Shown in pieces: positions 19,943-27,334 of a stretch of 27,334 nucleotides of DNA. The translations under genes were made by a program, and so were the position numbers. Each line of letters begins with the position of its first letter. Position 1 is the first letter of the stretch. Source of the DNA: Chloroflexota bacterium (lineage in GTDB: Bacteria; Chloroflexota; Ktedonobacteria; Ktedonobacterales; Ktedonobacteraceae); the NCBI GenBank assembly GCA_902810755.1, contig CADDYT010000076.1:1-27334 (forward strand). The letters run 5' to 3'. The notes beneath the pieces are model-generated. The model worked only from the letters and a program-made list of their open reading frames with translations. It was not told the origin of the DNA and did not search any database.

Positions 19943-22234
19943 ATGACGGTTGATAAGGGTCTCTTCCGGCGCGGGCAGCGCCAGCGAGAAACCTTTGATT
20001 TCCATCCAGGCGAGTTCGCGCCCGCGCGCTGGAAATCGGATGACGAGATCGAGCGGTATGTGCCGACGCATTGCTGCTATTGCGGCGTGCAGTGCGGCAT
20101 GTATCTGAAAGTCTCCAGGGGCAAGGTGGTCGGTGTCGAGCCGCGCGAGGATTTTCCACTCAATCACGGGATGCTCTGCCCCAAAGGTGGCACGGTTTAC
20201 CAGACGGTCAATCACCCCGATCGGCTGCTCTACCCGTTGATGCGGCGGCATGGGAAAAACAGCCCGTTGGAGCGGGCAAGCTGGGACGAAGTTTTTGATA
20301 CGATTGTCCGGCGTTTCCGGGCGATTCAGCAGGACTATGGCAAAGACGCAGTCTCTATTTTCAGTGGCTCCTCGATGACGAACGAGAAGTGCTATCTCAT
20401 GGGCAAGTTTGCCCGCGTGGCGCTGGGAACGCGGCATGTGGACTACAATGGACGGCTCTGTATGTCCTCGGCCACGGGAGCCAACGAACGCTCGCTCGGC
20501 ATCGATCGCGCCGCCAACCCCGTCAGTGACATGCTGCACGCCGACTGCATTTTCGTCATTGGTGCTAACGTGGGGGAATGTTTCCCGATCATTACCAGCT
20601 ATCTGTGGCAGGCGCGCGATCGCGGCTGCAAGCTGATCGTGGCCGATCCGCGCCAGACGCCGATCGCGCGTACTGCCGATCTGTTTTTACCCCTGCGCTC
20701 CGGCACGGATTCCGCCCTGCTGAACGGGATGCTGCATGTGATTATCAAAGAAGGACTCATCGACGAGAACTTTATCCGCGAGCGCACGGTTGGTTGGGAA
20801 GAGACAAAGGCGCTGGTCGAACACTATCCGCCGGAGCGCGTGGCCCAGGTGTGCGGGCTGCGTCCTGAAGCCATCATCGAGGCGGCACGCATGTACGGAC
20901 GCGCCAACGCCGCGCTGATCTATACCGCGCGTGGGCTGGAACACCAGAGCAAGGGCGTCGATAACGGCGTCGCGGCGATTAACATGGCGCTCGCGACCGG
21001 CAACTTTGGGCGGCCAGGGGCGGGCTACGGCACGCTGACCGGACAGGGCAACGGCCAGGGCGGACGCGAGGTAGGCCAGAAAGCCACGCAACTGCCCGGC
21101 TGCCGCGAGATTGAAGACCCGGAGGATCGTGCCTATATCTGCTCTGTATGGGGCATCGATGAGAAAGACCTGCCGCACGCGGGCTATCCGGCCACGTTGA
21201 TGATTCCTGCTATGCTGCGGCAAGAGATTCGCGCCTGCCTCATGATTTGCTCAAACCCGATGGTGTCGCTGCCCGACCAGCACACGGCGGAACGGGCCTT
21301 TCGCAGCCTGGATCTCTTTGTCGTGCTGGACTTTTTCCTCTCGGAGACGGCGGAACTGGCTGATATCGTGCTGCCGGGCAACGTCTGGGCCGAGGACGAG
21401 GGAACCACGACCAGCCTGGAAGGGCGAGTCGTCAAATACAATAAGGCCGTGGATCCACCGGGAGAAGCCCGTCTTGACTGGCAGATCGTCTGCGAACTGG
21501 CCCGGCGGCTTGGCAAGGGGCAGTACTTCGACTTCCACTCGCCACGCGACATTTTTAATGAGCTGCGCTTGTGTACGCGCGGGGCTAAGTCGGACTATTG
21601 GGGCATCACCTATGAGAAGATCATGGAGCAAAACGGCGTCTTCTGGCCCTGTCCAGCGGCGGATCATCCAGGGACGCCGCGCCTGTACGAGCAGCGGTTC
21701 GGGTTTCCAGACGGCAAGGCGCGCTTTCATCCTGTTCCCTACATTCCACCGGCGGAAGAACCCGACGAGGACTACCCGCTTGTGCTGACGACTGGGCGAG
21801 TCATTTATCACTATCTCTCCGGCAACCAGACGCGGCGCACGCCCTTTTTGAAGGAAATGGCCCCGTATCCCTGGGTGGAGATGCACGAACAAACGGCGCA
21901 AGAGTTGGGGATCAAGGATGGCGAGTGGGTGACGGTGCGCACCCGGCGCGGCGAAATGACCGCCCCGGCCCTCGTGGTGCGCTCGATTCGCCCGGATACC
22001 CTTTTTATCCCGTACCACTACGGCCACACCCAGGCGGCGAATCAACTGACCAATCCAGTGCTGGAACCGATGATGAAGATTCCAGAATATAAAGTCTGCG
22101 CGGCGCACGCCGCCAAAGCGGCACAGCCGCCGGAGTGGGCGCGGGAAATTTCCGCGGCTGATCTGCTCGCGGCGCGCAAACGCCGCCGGGAACTACCTAT
22201 CGCGAACGTCAAAGCGACTCCCACCCTGCGCTAG
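19943..22234 (+). CDS. Molybdopterin (bis-MGD) oxidoreductase, formate dehydrogenase/NasA-like catalytic subunit
   Basis: The catalytic subunit of a DMSO-reductase-superfamily enzyme, 763 aa. The N-terminal [4Fe-4S] site is C44-x2-C47-x3-C51-x27-C79 (CCYCGVQCGMYL, GMLCPKGG). The molybdenum ligand is most likely Cys173 in YNGRLCMSSATGAN, a motif seen in assimilatory nitrate reductases and some formate dehydrogenases; selenocysteine is not used. GANVGECFPI, RQTPIARTADLFLPLRSGTD, NPMVSLPD, ADIVLPGNVWAEDEGT and the C-terminal VLTTGRVIYHYLSG and PYHYGHTQAANQLTNP are the cofactor-binding stretches. No Tat signal, so it is cytoplasmic. GGAGGAAGG precedes the ATG. With the flanking membrane, ferredoxin and Rieske genes it forms a quinone-linked complex. 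Formate, nitrate or another substrate cannot be decided from sequence. Confidence 0.88.
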   Translation: MTVDKGLFRRGQRQRETFDFHPGEFAPARWKSDDEIERYVPTHCCYCGVQCGMYLKVSRGKVVGVEPREDFPLNHGMLCPKGGTVYQTVNHPDRLLYPLMRRHGKNSPLERASWDEVFDTIVRRFRAIQQDYGKDAVSIFSGSSMTNEKCYLMGKFARVALGTRHVDYNGRLCMSSATGANERSLGIDRAANPVSDMLHADCIFVIGANVGECFPIITSYLWQARDRGCKLIVADPRQTPIARTADLFLPLRSGTDSALLNGMLHVIIKEGLIDENFIRERTVGWEETKALVEHYPPERVAQVCGLRPEAIIEAARMYGRANAALIYTARGLEHQSKGVDNGVAAINMALATGNFGRPGAGYGTLTGQGNGQGGREVGQKATQLPGCREIEDPEDRAYICSVWGIDEKDLPHAGYPATLMIPAMLRQEIRACLMICSNPMVSLPDQHTAERAFRSLDLFVVLDFFLSETAELADIVLPGNVWAEDEGTTTSLEGRVVKYNKAVDPPGEARLDWQIVCELARRLGKGQYFDFHSPRDIFNELRLCTRGAKSDYWGITYEKIMEQNGVFWPCPAADHPGTPRLYEQRFGFPDGKARFHPVPYIPPAEEPDEDYPLVLTTGRVIYHYLSGNQTRRTPFLKEMAPYPWVEMHEQTAQELGIKDGEWVTVRTRRGEMTAPALVVRSIRPDTLFIPYHYGHTQAANQLTNPVLEPMMKIPEYKVCAAHAAKAAQPPEWAREISAADLLAARKRRRELPIANVKATPTLR

Positions 22235-22269
22235 ATGCTCAAGCAGCGAAAGAAAGGAACAGGAAGAGC

Positions 22270-23067
22270 ATGGCAAATGAGACGGTGACGGTCAAACACA
22301 TTTTTCTCGATCCTTCGCGCTGTATCGGATGTCGCTCGTGCGTCGCGGCCTGCCGCGAGTGCGACACCCACAAGGGCGAAAGCATGATCTACATCGATTA
22401 TATCGATCGTGGTGATACCGTGGCATCCTCGCCAACGTTGTGTATGCACTGCGAAGACCCGCTCGCGCCGTGCGCCCAGGTCTGTCCGGCGCAAGCCATC
22501 CTGGTCAGTCCCGATGGCGTGGTGCATCAGGCGGATGAAACGCGCTGCATCTATTGTGAAAACTGCGGCTATGCCTGTCCATTCGGCATACCCAAGTTCG
22601 ATATCGCGAAGCATTTCATGCGCAAATGTAACCTCTGCTATGACCGTACCAGCCAGGGGAAAGGCCCGATGTGTACCACAGTCTGTCCGACGCAGGCGCT
22701 CTTCTATGGAACCTATGAAGAATGGGTCGCAGCCGGTCGAGGCTTGCAGGGAGCCAAACCGGTCAATATGTTTCAGTTTGGCCGCCAGAGAGTGCGCACG
22801 CGCAACTATGTTGTCATGACCGAAGAGCATGACACACTCGACATCATGGCGCTGGTGGATAAAGCCAGTCTAGGCAAAGGCAGCGCCGTGCCGGAGGCCA
22901 CCGCCACGCGCAACGCGAACCGGTGGGTCAGTGCCGGCGCTGCTGGAATACCGGAGCGCGCGGCTCCCCCGACGCCGTGGGCGCCGCGCGAGCCGGAGCC
23001 GTTCACCATGCCCGCGGCTCCTGTCGGCAGTAGCAGTGTCGATGATGGCCATGGAAAGCAAGCGTAA
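22270..23067 (+). CDS. Ferredoxin-like electron-transfer subunit with four [4Fe-4S] clusters
   Basis: A DmsB/NrfC/HycB-type subunit, 265 aa, wiring the molybdopterin enzyme to its membrane partner. Four cysteine motifs are visible: CIGCRSCVAACREC (from Cys18), CMHCEDPLAPCAQVCP, CIYCENCGYACPFG and CNLCYDRTSQGKGPMCTTVCP, giving the ligands of four [4Fe-4S] clusters. The core ends near residue 200. A Pro/Ala-rich tail (PERAAPPTPWAPREPEPF) follows and is probably a flexible linker, not a domain. No Tat signal: it works in the cytoplasm with its partner. AGGAA lies before the ATG; the gene is 35 bases after the catalytic subunit and 11 before the Rieske gene, clearly one operon. Confidence 0.9.
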   Translation: MANETVTVKHIFLDPSRCIGCRSCVAACRECDTHKGESMIYIDYIDRGDTVASSPTLCMHCEDPLAPCAQVCPAQAILVSPDGVVHQADETRCIYCENCGYACPFGIPKFDIAKHFMRKCNLCYDRTSQGKGPMCTTVCPTQALFYGTYEEWVAAGRGLQGAKPVNMFQFGRQRVRTRNYVVMTEEHDTLDIMALVDKASLGKGSAVPEATATRNANRWVSAGAAGIPERAAPPTPWAPREPEPFTMPAAPVGSSSVDDGHGKQA

Positions 23068-23078
23068 GGAGAAGGGTC

Positions 23079-23651
23079 ATGGAACAACAGATAAGTCCAC
23101 GCGAGAAGCGAGGAGATGAGGTTCGTTCAATCGCTGACACGCAACACATCGATATGCCGGGCCAGCCCACGCGTGAGGAATGGCGTGAAGAGTTCCCCTA
23201 TCCCTGGAGCGAAGATGAGGTCGTGACGCGGCGCGACACACTGCGCTTTTTACTGGGCGGAGCTGGAGCGCTGTTCGTGGCGACCGGAGTTCTTGCCATC
23301 GTGGGCAATCTGCCATCGGGTGCGCAGGTGAAAGCCGTACCGGTCGCGCGCGTCGGAGAGCTGGCGGAGAACGAGTGGAAGGTCTTTGAGTTTCCTGATC
23401 AGTACGCTCAGGGCATCCTCATCAATCTACCGGGAAAGGGGCTGGTGGCCTATAGCGACGTGTGTACGCATCTCTCCTGCGCAGTCACCTACCAGGGGGC
23501 AAGCAAACAATTATATTGTCCCTGCCATGAAGGATATTTTGACGCTGCAAGCGGTGAGGTTCTGGCCGGGCCACCCACGCGCCCGCTGCCGCTCATTGAA
23601 CTGGCGGTGCAGGACGACATCATCTACGCCGTCAAGGTGGTGCCGCGATAA
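23079..23651 (+). CDS. Rieske iron-sulfur protein (bc-type) with Tat-like membrane anchor
   Basis: A Rieske [2Fe-2S] protein, 190 aa. The N-terminus (to about residue 50) is cytoplasmic and acidic. TRRDTLRFLLGG (Arg51-Arg52) followed by AGALFVATGVLAIVG is a twin-arginine signal-anchor, so the folded domain would be exported. Ligands are C129/H131 (CTHLSC) and C147/H150 (CPCH). Cys134 and Cys149 form the disulfide typical of the high-potential bc1/b6f Rieske proteins. AAGGAG overlaps the previous stop. Its natural partner is a cytochrome b; the one at 9013 lacks a local Rieske, so the two may act together across 12 kb (inference), or this one serves the Mo enzyme complex. Confidence 0.92.
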   Translation: MEQQISPREKRGDEVRSIADTQHIDMPGQPTREEWREEFPYPWSEDEVVTRRDTLRFLLGGAGALFVATGVLAIVGNLPSGAQVKAVPVARVGELAENEWKVFEFPDQYAQGILINLPGKGLVAYSDVCTHLSCAVTYQGASKQLYCPCHEGYFDAASGEVLAGPPTRPLPLIELAVQDDIIYAVKVVPR

Positions 23652-23664
23652 AGGAGAGCGGAGT

Positions 23665-24068
23665 ATGGCTAGCGCAAACAAGGTAACAATTTCCTCGTGC
23701 AAGTCAAGCTGACCATCTTTGACGACCCAGAGATAATCGTCGCTGTATTTGACGATGTACTTACTGAGCAAATGCTAGCTGAAGAGCTGGAACCACGCCT
23801 GCTCTATTCTCCATTAACATTGAGGACATCTGTTGCCGTATCAGAGCAGGAACTGCTGGCGGAGGTGATGCAGCAGGAGCCGAATGTCATTGTGAAGCGG
23901 CTCTATCAGAAGACGATTACCGACGAACTCGACTATCTGCATCTCATTGAAGCCACCTATCCTATCCCTCCTCGTTCGATTTGCAATACCCTGATTCGGA
24001 CTGGTTGCGATGCAACTTGGCGCAGGTCTTGCGCCGGAATGCCGCCTTTGCACTTGCAGTACCTTTAA
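23665..24068 (+). pseudogene. Hypothetical small gene, frameshifted and running into the CRISPR array
   Basis: After AAGGAG and ATG at 23665 the frame (MASANKVTIS...) stops at 23712. A second frame opens by 23697 (LVQVKLTIFDDPEIIVAVFDDV) and runs through ELEPRLLYSP and NVIVKRLYQKTITDELDYLHLIEATYPI. It then passes into the first CRISPR repeat and stops at 24068. Adding one base near 23690 would join the frames into one protein of about 100 residues before the array. I recognise no family. It may be the damaged last gene of the redox operon, or the stub of a gene cut by the array's arrival. The part past about 23980 is repeat sequence, not gene. An alternative is that a GTG at 23697 starts a short free-standing gene. 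Confidence 0.4.
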
Positions 24069-24823
24069 CCGGGTCGGCAGCGGCGCAACATGCCTACAGA
24101 GCATCCCTATCCCTACGTGAAACCACTTGTAGTACCCTTAACCGGACCAGTAGCGGCGCAACCTGCAAAGCCATGATTATGCGCTCATGACGGCAATCTT
24201 GCAGTACCCTTAACCGGGCCGGTAGCGGCACAATCCCGGCGAAAGCAACGACGATGTCAAGCCGTACTTGCCTTGCAGTACCCTGATCCGGGCCGCTAGC
24301 GATGCAACTGGGGCTACTATCCCAAGCATTACATCGCGGTGAAACTTGCAGTACCCTGATCCGGGCCGCTAGCGATGCAACTTGAGACAGCAGCCCCGGT
24401 GAATCATCCTCGAAACAACTTGCAGTACCCTGATCCGGGCCGCTAGCGATGCAACTCCTGGCGCAAAACGGCGCGCAGGTGAACTATCAGGCTTGCAGTA
24501 CCCTGATCCGGGCCGCTAGCGATGCAACCGTCTATCTGGTATTCACCCGTGTAGATGAAACAATCTTGCAGTACCCTGATCCGGGCCGCTAGCGATGCAA
24601 CTGGTAAGCTTTCTTCTCAGCATCGGTTTGCAGGTCAACTTGCAGTACCCTGATCCGGGCCGCTAGCGATGCAACTTGCAAGGGAAGAGGCAACATCTGA
24701 ACCGTTTCGCTGCTTGCAGTACCCTGATCCGGGCCGCTAGCGATGCAACCTTATTACGTTGACAGTGATCGGGAATACTTCTCAACCTTGCAGTACCCTG
24801 ATCCGGGCCGCTAGCGATGCAAC
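23980..24823. CRISPR. CRISPR array, 12 repeats of 37 bp, 11 spacers of 35-37 bp
   Basis: Repeats start at 23980, 24053, 24126, 24198, 24272, 24345, 24419, 24492, 24565, 24639, 24713 and 24787. The eight from 24272 on are identical; they begin CTTGCAGTACCCTGATCC and end GCTAGCGATGCAAC, with TTGCA/TGCAA at the ends and a CGCTAGCG palindrome. Spacers are all different and none is recognisable by eye. The left repeats are degenerate, so the leader is probably at the right and transcription leftward (minus strand); then the repeat begins GTTGCATCGC. A TATAAT on the minus strand at 24858-24853 fits this. No cas gene lies within 3 kb on either side in the window, so the type cannot be assigned. Confidence 0.96.
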
Positions 24824-25148
24824 CGCGTCATGACGCAGGAGGAAAGATCCGAATTATAACCCTCAGAGCAAAAGAGGCCCTTTCTTGCGCCCCTCATCGC
24901 GGCGATTGCATCTTGTTTTCATCTTATCATGCGCAGCAAGAGCTTCCCCTCGCAACATCCCAAACCTCGCCACGGATGGTTTACATATCCGGGCAGTGAC
25001 CCTGACAGATGGCAACTACCTCTTGGGCAATAGCCCTTTTTGGGGGATTCTTGCAAGAACTCGTTTGTTTCACTAGAATGCATCCGGATTCATCCATCTA
25101 GCCGAAGAGGTGAGACCATCTCCTTGGCTGTCACAAGGCGGTGAGCGG
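24824..25148. promoter_or_regulatory. Putative CRISPR leader and spacer to the transposase gene
   Basis: There is no gene in these 325 bases. The array-proximal part holds a perfect 12-bp palindrome, GCGTCATGACGC (24825-24836), one base outside the last repeat, and a minus-strand TATAAT (24858-24853) that would start transcripts into the array. No convincing -35 is at the right distance. Farther right I see no structure or IS end repeat. Confidence 0.45.
24853..24858 (-). promoter_or_regulatory. Minus-strand TATAAT, candidate -10 for the CRISPR array
   Basis: ATTATA on the plus strand reads TATAAT on the minus strand. Transcription would begin about 7-10 bases on, some 20 bases before the last repeat. 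A -35 with a 16-18-base spacer is poor, so this is only a candidate. Confidence 0.35.
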
Positions 25149-26909
25149 ATGTCAAAGGCGCTGAGAGAACGCAGAGAACGAACCGACAATTACCACCTGA
25201 TCCTCCAGTGGTGTCGTACCCCAGAGCAGCGGCTCTATGAGGGCATCAGGCCTATCACACTGTACGGCGTCCCTCCTGCCGAACGCGCCGAAGAGACCGG
25301 GGTAGCGGAAAGTACCTTACGCCGGGCCGCTGCTGCTTTCGATACGCACGGCATGATTAGCCTCTTCCGTCCCACCAAAGCCCAGCGAGAAGATCACCAT
25401 CGGTCGCTGCCGGTCCCGATGCGCCAACTCATCGTGGATCTCAAGGCCGAGTATGCAGACTTCACTTTGGGAGAGATTGGCGCCATTTGCGCCATTCAGT
25501 TCGCTGGGCGTCGTCCGAGCCACCATACGGTGAAAGCCGTCTTGGCCGATGGCCCACCCCCTTCGCGGACGAGCCGACAATTCCCGCGCTATGACGAGAT
25601 CGGCTCTCCAGAGGAGCGTCATCACGCGGTGATTCGCTTACATGCCCAGGGCTGGAGTATTTCGACGATTGCGCGCTATCTGGATGTCTCGCGCCCCACG
25701 ATTTACGAGATTCTCTCGCGTTGGGTCAAGGAAGGGGTGCAGGGGCTTGCTGATAAATCACACGCCAATACCAGCAAGACCGGTGTCGACTTGCCAACGC
25801 GCAACCTGATTCGCAAGAAGCAAGAGGAGAATCCTTTACTTGGAGAATGGAGAATGTATGCTGCCCTCAAGCAATTAGGCATTTCCGTTCCCCCACGAAC
25901 CTGCGGCCGCATCATGGCCGAGAATCGTCAACTCTATGGCATCAAGCCGCCTCCAAAAGAGCCACACCAGCCGAAGCCGCACCCGTTCAAGGCGGCTGCT
26001 CGCCATGAGCGGTGGTGTCTCGATATCCGCTACATCGAAAAGCATCGCATTGCTGAGATCAAGGGCTCGTTTTATGTCATCACTGTCATGGATGCCTTCT
26101 CGCGAGCCATTCTCTCCAGCGACATCTTTCAAAGTCAGGACCTGGCCTGTGTCTTGATTGTGCTCTACGCCGCCATCGAGCAATTTGGCGCGCCACAACG
26201 CCTCATCACCGACAATGGCGGAGTCTTTCGTGCCAAGCAATTGCTTGCCATCTGCGAGGCCCTCGACATCGAGAAGGAATATATCCATTCACGTCAGAGC
26301 TGGGAAAATCTGGTAGAAACTCACTTTAACGTGATGAGACGCATGAGTCAGGTGCATTTCGAACAGGTCACGAGTTGGCAGGGAGCCAAGCTGGCCCATG
26401 AGCGCTTTGTGACTGATTACAATGCCCAGCCGCATTGGGCTCATTGCAAACGCGATGACCACCGCCTCAGTCCAGCGGAAGTGCTCGGCCAGGAGAAAAG
26501 CCGTCAGCGCACTCCTGAGCAATTGCACCGCATCTTTTATGCCACCCGCTTTCTGCGCCGCTTGAATCGATTGGGATATGTGCATTTTCGCCGCTGGAAA
26601 CTCTATGGGGAAGAGGCGCTGGCTCGCCATCCCGCCGTGATTTGGCTGCACAGGGATGTCCTCACCGTCGAATATGAGGAGGCACCGCTCGCCCAGTATA
26701 CCGTTCGCTACCAACCAGATAAAAAGCACTTCAAAGCGATTCCGCAGGCCAAGCGCTTCGAGACCCCCTATCGCTCGAGGCATCGGTGGCTCTGGGAACT
26801 GGATGAGACGATGTGGTTCCGAGCCTTTCGCCTCCCCGATTATGCTCCTCGCAAACAGCGACAGAAAAGGGGCGTGCCTCTTCAACTCCCACTGCTCGAA
26901 GAGTCGTAA
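25149..26909 (+). CDS. DDE (rve-type) transposase with N-terminal helix-turn-helix domains
   Basis: A transposase of about 586 aa. It has two N-terminal helix-turn-helix regions: near 30-75 (PAERAEETGVAESTLRRAAAAF) and near 165-215 (RLHAQGWSISTIARYLDVSR, then a YEILSRWVKEG recognition stretch). Next comes a retroviral-integrase-like core: RWCLDIRYIEKHRI (first Asp), PQRLITDNGGVF (second Asp) and SWENLVETHFNVMRR with Glu about 35 residues later. The C-terminal 150 residues hold a beta-rich region. It is longer than common IS481 or IS3 enzymes, closer to the long IS481/ISNCY-like proteins. ATG 25149 follows GGCGGTGAGC; a GTG at 25110 is possible. I could not find terminal inverted repeats or target duplications. 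It sits just beyond the CRISPR leader. Confidence 0.85.
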   Translation: MSKALRERRERTDNYHLILQWCRTPEQRLYEGIRPITLYGVPPAERAEETGVAESTLRRAAAAFDTHGMISLFRPTKAQREDHHRSLPVPMRQLIVDLKAEYADFTLGEIGAICAIQFAGRRPSHHTVKAVLADGPPPSRTSRQFPRYDEIGSPEERHHAVIRLHAQGWSISTIARYLDVSRPTIYEILSRWVKEGVQGLADKSHANTSKTGVDLPTRNLIRKKQEENPLLGEWRMYAALKQLGISVPPRTCGRIMAENRQLYGIKPPPKEPHQPKPHPFKAAARHERWCLDIRYIEKHRIAEIKGSFYVITVMDAFSRAILSSDIFQSQDLACVLIVLYAAIEQFGAPQRLITDNGGVFRAKQLLAICEALDIEKEYIHSRQSWENLVETHFNVMRRMSQVHFEQVTSWQGAKLAHERFVTDYNAQPHWAHCKRDDHRLSPAEVLGQEKSRQRTPEQLHRIFYATRFLRRLNRLGYVHFRRWKLYGEEALARHPAVIWLHRDVLTVEYEEAPLAQYTVRYQPDKKHFKAIPQAKRFETPYRSRHRWLWELDETMWFRAFRLPDYAPRKQRQKRGVPLQLPLLEES

Positions 26910-27029
26910 GGAACTCCGGCAGGATGTTCACAGACCGTATCCCTTTTGCGACTCGCTACACCCGCTACCTTGATAAGTATGACTTGCTGCGTTTTCAAAA
27001 TTGGAAGCTGTTCAAACCGCCCCATGACG

Positions 27030-27059
27030 TTCCTTCATCTGATCACCGCGTGTTATACT
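27030..27059 (+). promoter_or_regulatory. Putative promoter of the AAA ATPase gene (leaderless start)
   Basis: TTCCTT (27030-27035), an 18-base spacer and TATACT (27054-27059). The ATG at 27066 lies where transcription should begin, and no purine-rich ribosome-binding site precedes it, so a leaderless mRNA is likely. Confidence 0.4.
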
Positions 27060-27065
27060 ACTGCT

Positions 27066-27334
27066 ATGGCATCGATCTGTTCTTCCTGTGGTCAGGTCAA
27101 TCTGGATGAGGCCCGCTTTTGCAGCGCCTGCGGCCATGTCATAGCTGGTGCTCACGGCGCGAGCGTGACCTCCCCTTCTCCCACTGTCTTCGTGGGTCGC
27201 GGTCGTGAACTGCACGCGCTCGGAGCGCATCTGGCCAGTGCCGAAGCCGGTGTGGGCAGCCTCGTCATGCTTGTCGGCGAGGCAGGCATCGGCAAGACAT
27301 CCACTGCTCGTGCGTTCGCGACATTTGTTCGCGG
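27066..27334 (+). CDS. Zinc-ribbon plus AAA ATPase protein, N-terminal part (partial)
   Basis: The gene runs off the right edge; 89 codons are present. It starts with a zinc ribbon, CSSCGQVNLDEARFCSACG, then after a short Ser/Pro linker an AAA-type ATPase begins: VFVGRGRELHALGAHL, then VMLVGEAGIGKTS, the Walker A motif, with AGIGKT. This pattern (zinc ribbon, FVGRxxEL, Walker A) is found in large multi-domain regulators such as LuxR-family MalT-like proteins and ATPase-linked adenylate/guanylate cyclases. Which of these it is depends on the unseen C-terminus. The start is supported by a -10-like TATACT seven bases before, implying leaderless translation. Confidence 0.82.
   Translation, partial: MASICSSCGQVNLDEARFCSACGHVIAGAHGASVTSPSPTVFVGRGRELHALGAHLASAEAGVGSLVMLVGEAGIGKTSTARAFATFVR

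Noticed and set aside
23697..24068. 123-aa frame as a cas gene next to the array
   Set aside because: No Cas family motif is visible, and the last third is repeat and spacer sequence.
24824..27065. Terminal inverted repeats of the transposase element
   Set aside because: I compared the bases flanking 25149-26909 and found no convincing matching ends or target duplication, so element limits are not given.

Overview
The window (about 57% GC by eye) reads like a chromosomal segment of a heterotrophic, membrane-bioenergetics-rich bacterium. The gene mix (a TPR/STAND-type ATPase, OsmC proteins, an actinobacterial-style cytochrome b without a subunit IV, paired type II NADH dehydrogenases, a long rve-type transposase, a zinc-ribbon AAA protein) would suit Chloroflexota, perhaps Ktedonobacteria. 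That placement is inference from gene content; there is no rRNA or other marker here to prove it.

Layout. 1-215: end of an OmpR-type response regulator. 216-5495: a plus-strand stress/metabolism operon (OsmC, DUF488, GTP cyclohydrolase I, RibD-like reductase, AhpD-like protein, transaldolase, AlkA-like glycosylase). Three of its seven genes are broken: folE by a one-base loss, ahpD by a roughly 40-nt internal loss, and transaldolase by a clean ~0.8-kb internal inversion that keeps the frame. 5561-8724: an 882-aa ATPase/TPR protein and a second OsmC protein, closed by a strong hairpin terminator. 8810-10674: a small membrane protein and a cytochrome b. 10746-14340 (minus): Hsp20, NDH-2, an orphan SdhB, and an unknown protein. 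14341-14728: a divergent control region. 14729-23651 (plus): a phosphosulfolactate synthase/HSA32-like protein, a DsbA-like protein, a DUF2231-Rieske fusion, a second NDH-2, a NarI-like membrane subunit, a molybdopterin oxidoreductase, a four-cluster ferredoxin subunit and a Tat-type Rieske protein, tightly spaced and possibly one transcription unit. 23665-24068: remnant of a small gene. 23980-24823: a 12-repeat CRISPR array with no cas genes in view. 25149-26909: a DDE transposase. 27066-end: start of a zinc-ribbon AAA ATPase.

The most interesting observations are: (1) the frame-preserving inversion inside the transaldolase gene, bounded by only a 4-bp inverted repeat; (2) three promoters (OsmC operon, Hsp20, ComA/HSA32-like) that share an 11-bp-period tandem TTGTGAT box upstream and an ATCGTannACGAT palindrome just downstream, suggesting one stress regulon that may be read by the adjacent OmpR-type regulator plus a separate repressor; (3) the divergent pairing of Hsp20 with a homologue of plant heat-stress protein HSA32; (4) an unusual Mo/Rieske/NDH-2 redox cluster; and (5) a mosaic CRISPR array in which repeats 2-4 share five diagnostic substitutions.

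Functionally, the left part looks like oxidative and electrophile defence with NADPH/pterin supply and DNA alkylation repair. The right part is a quinone-linked electron-transfer module.
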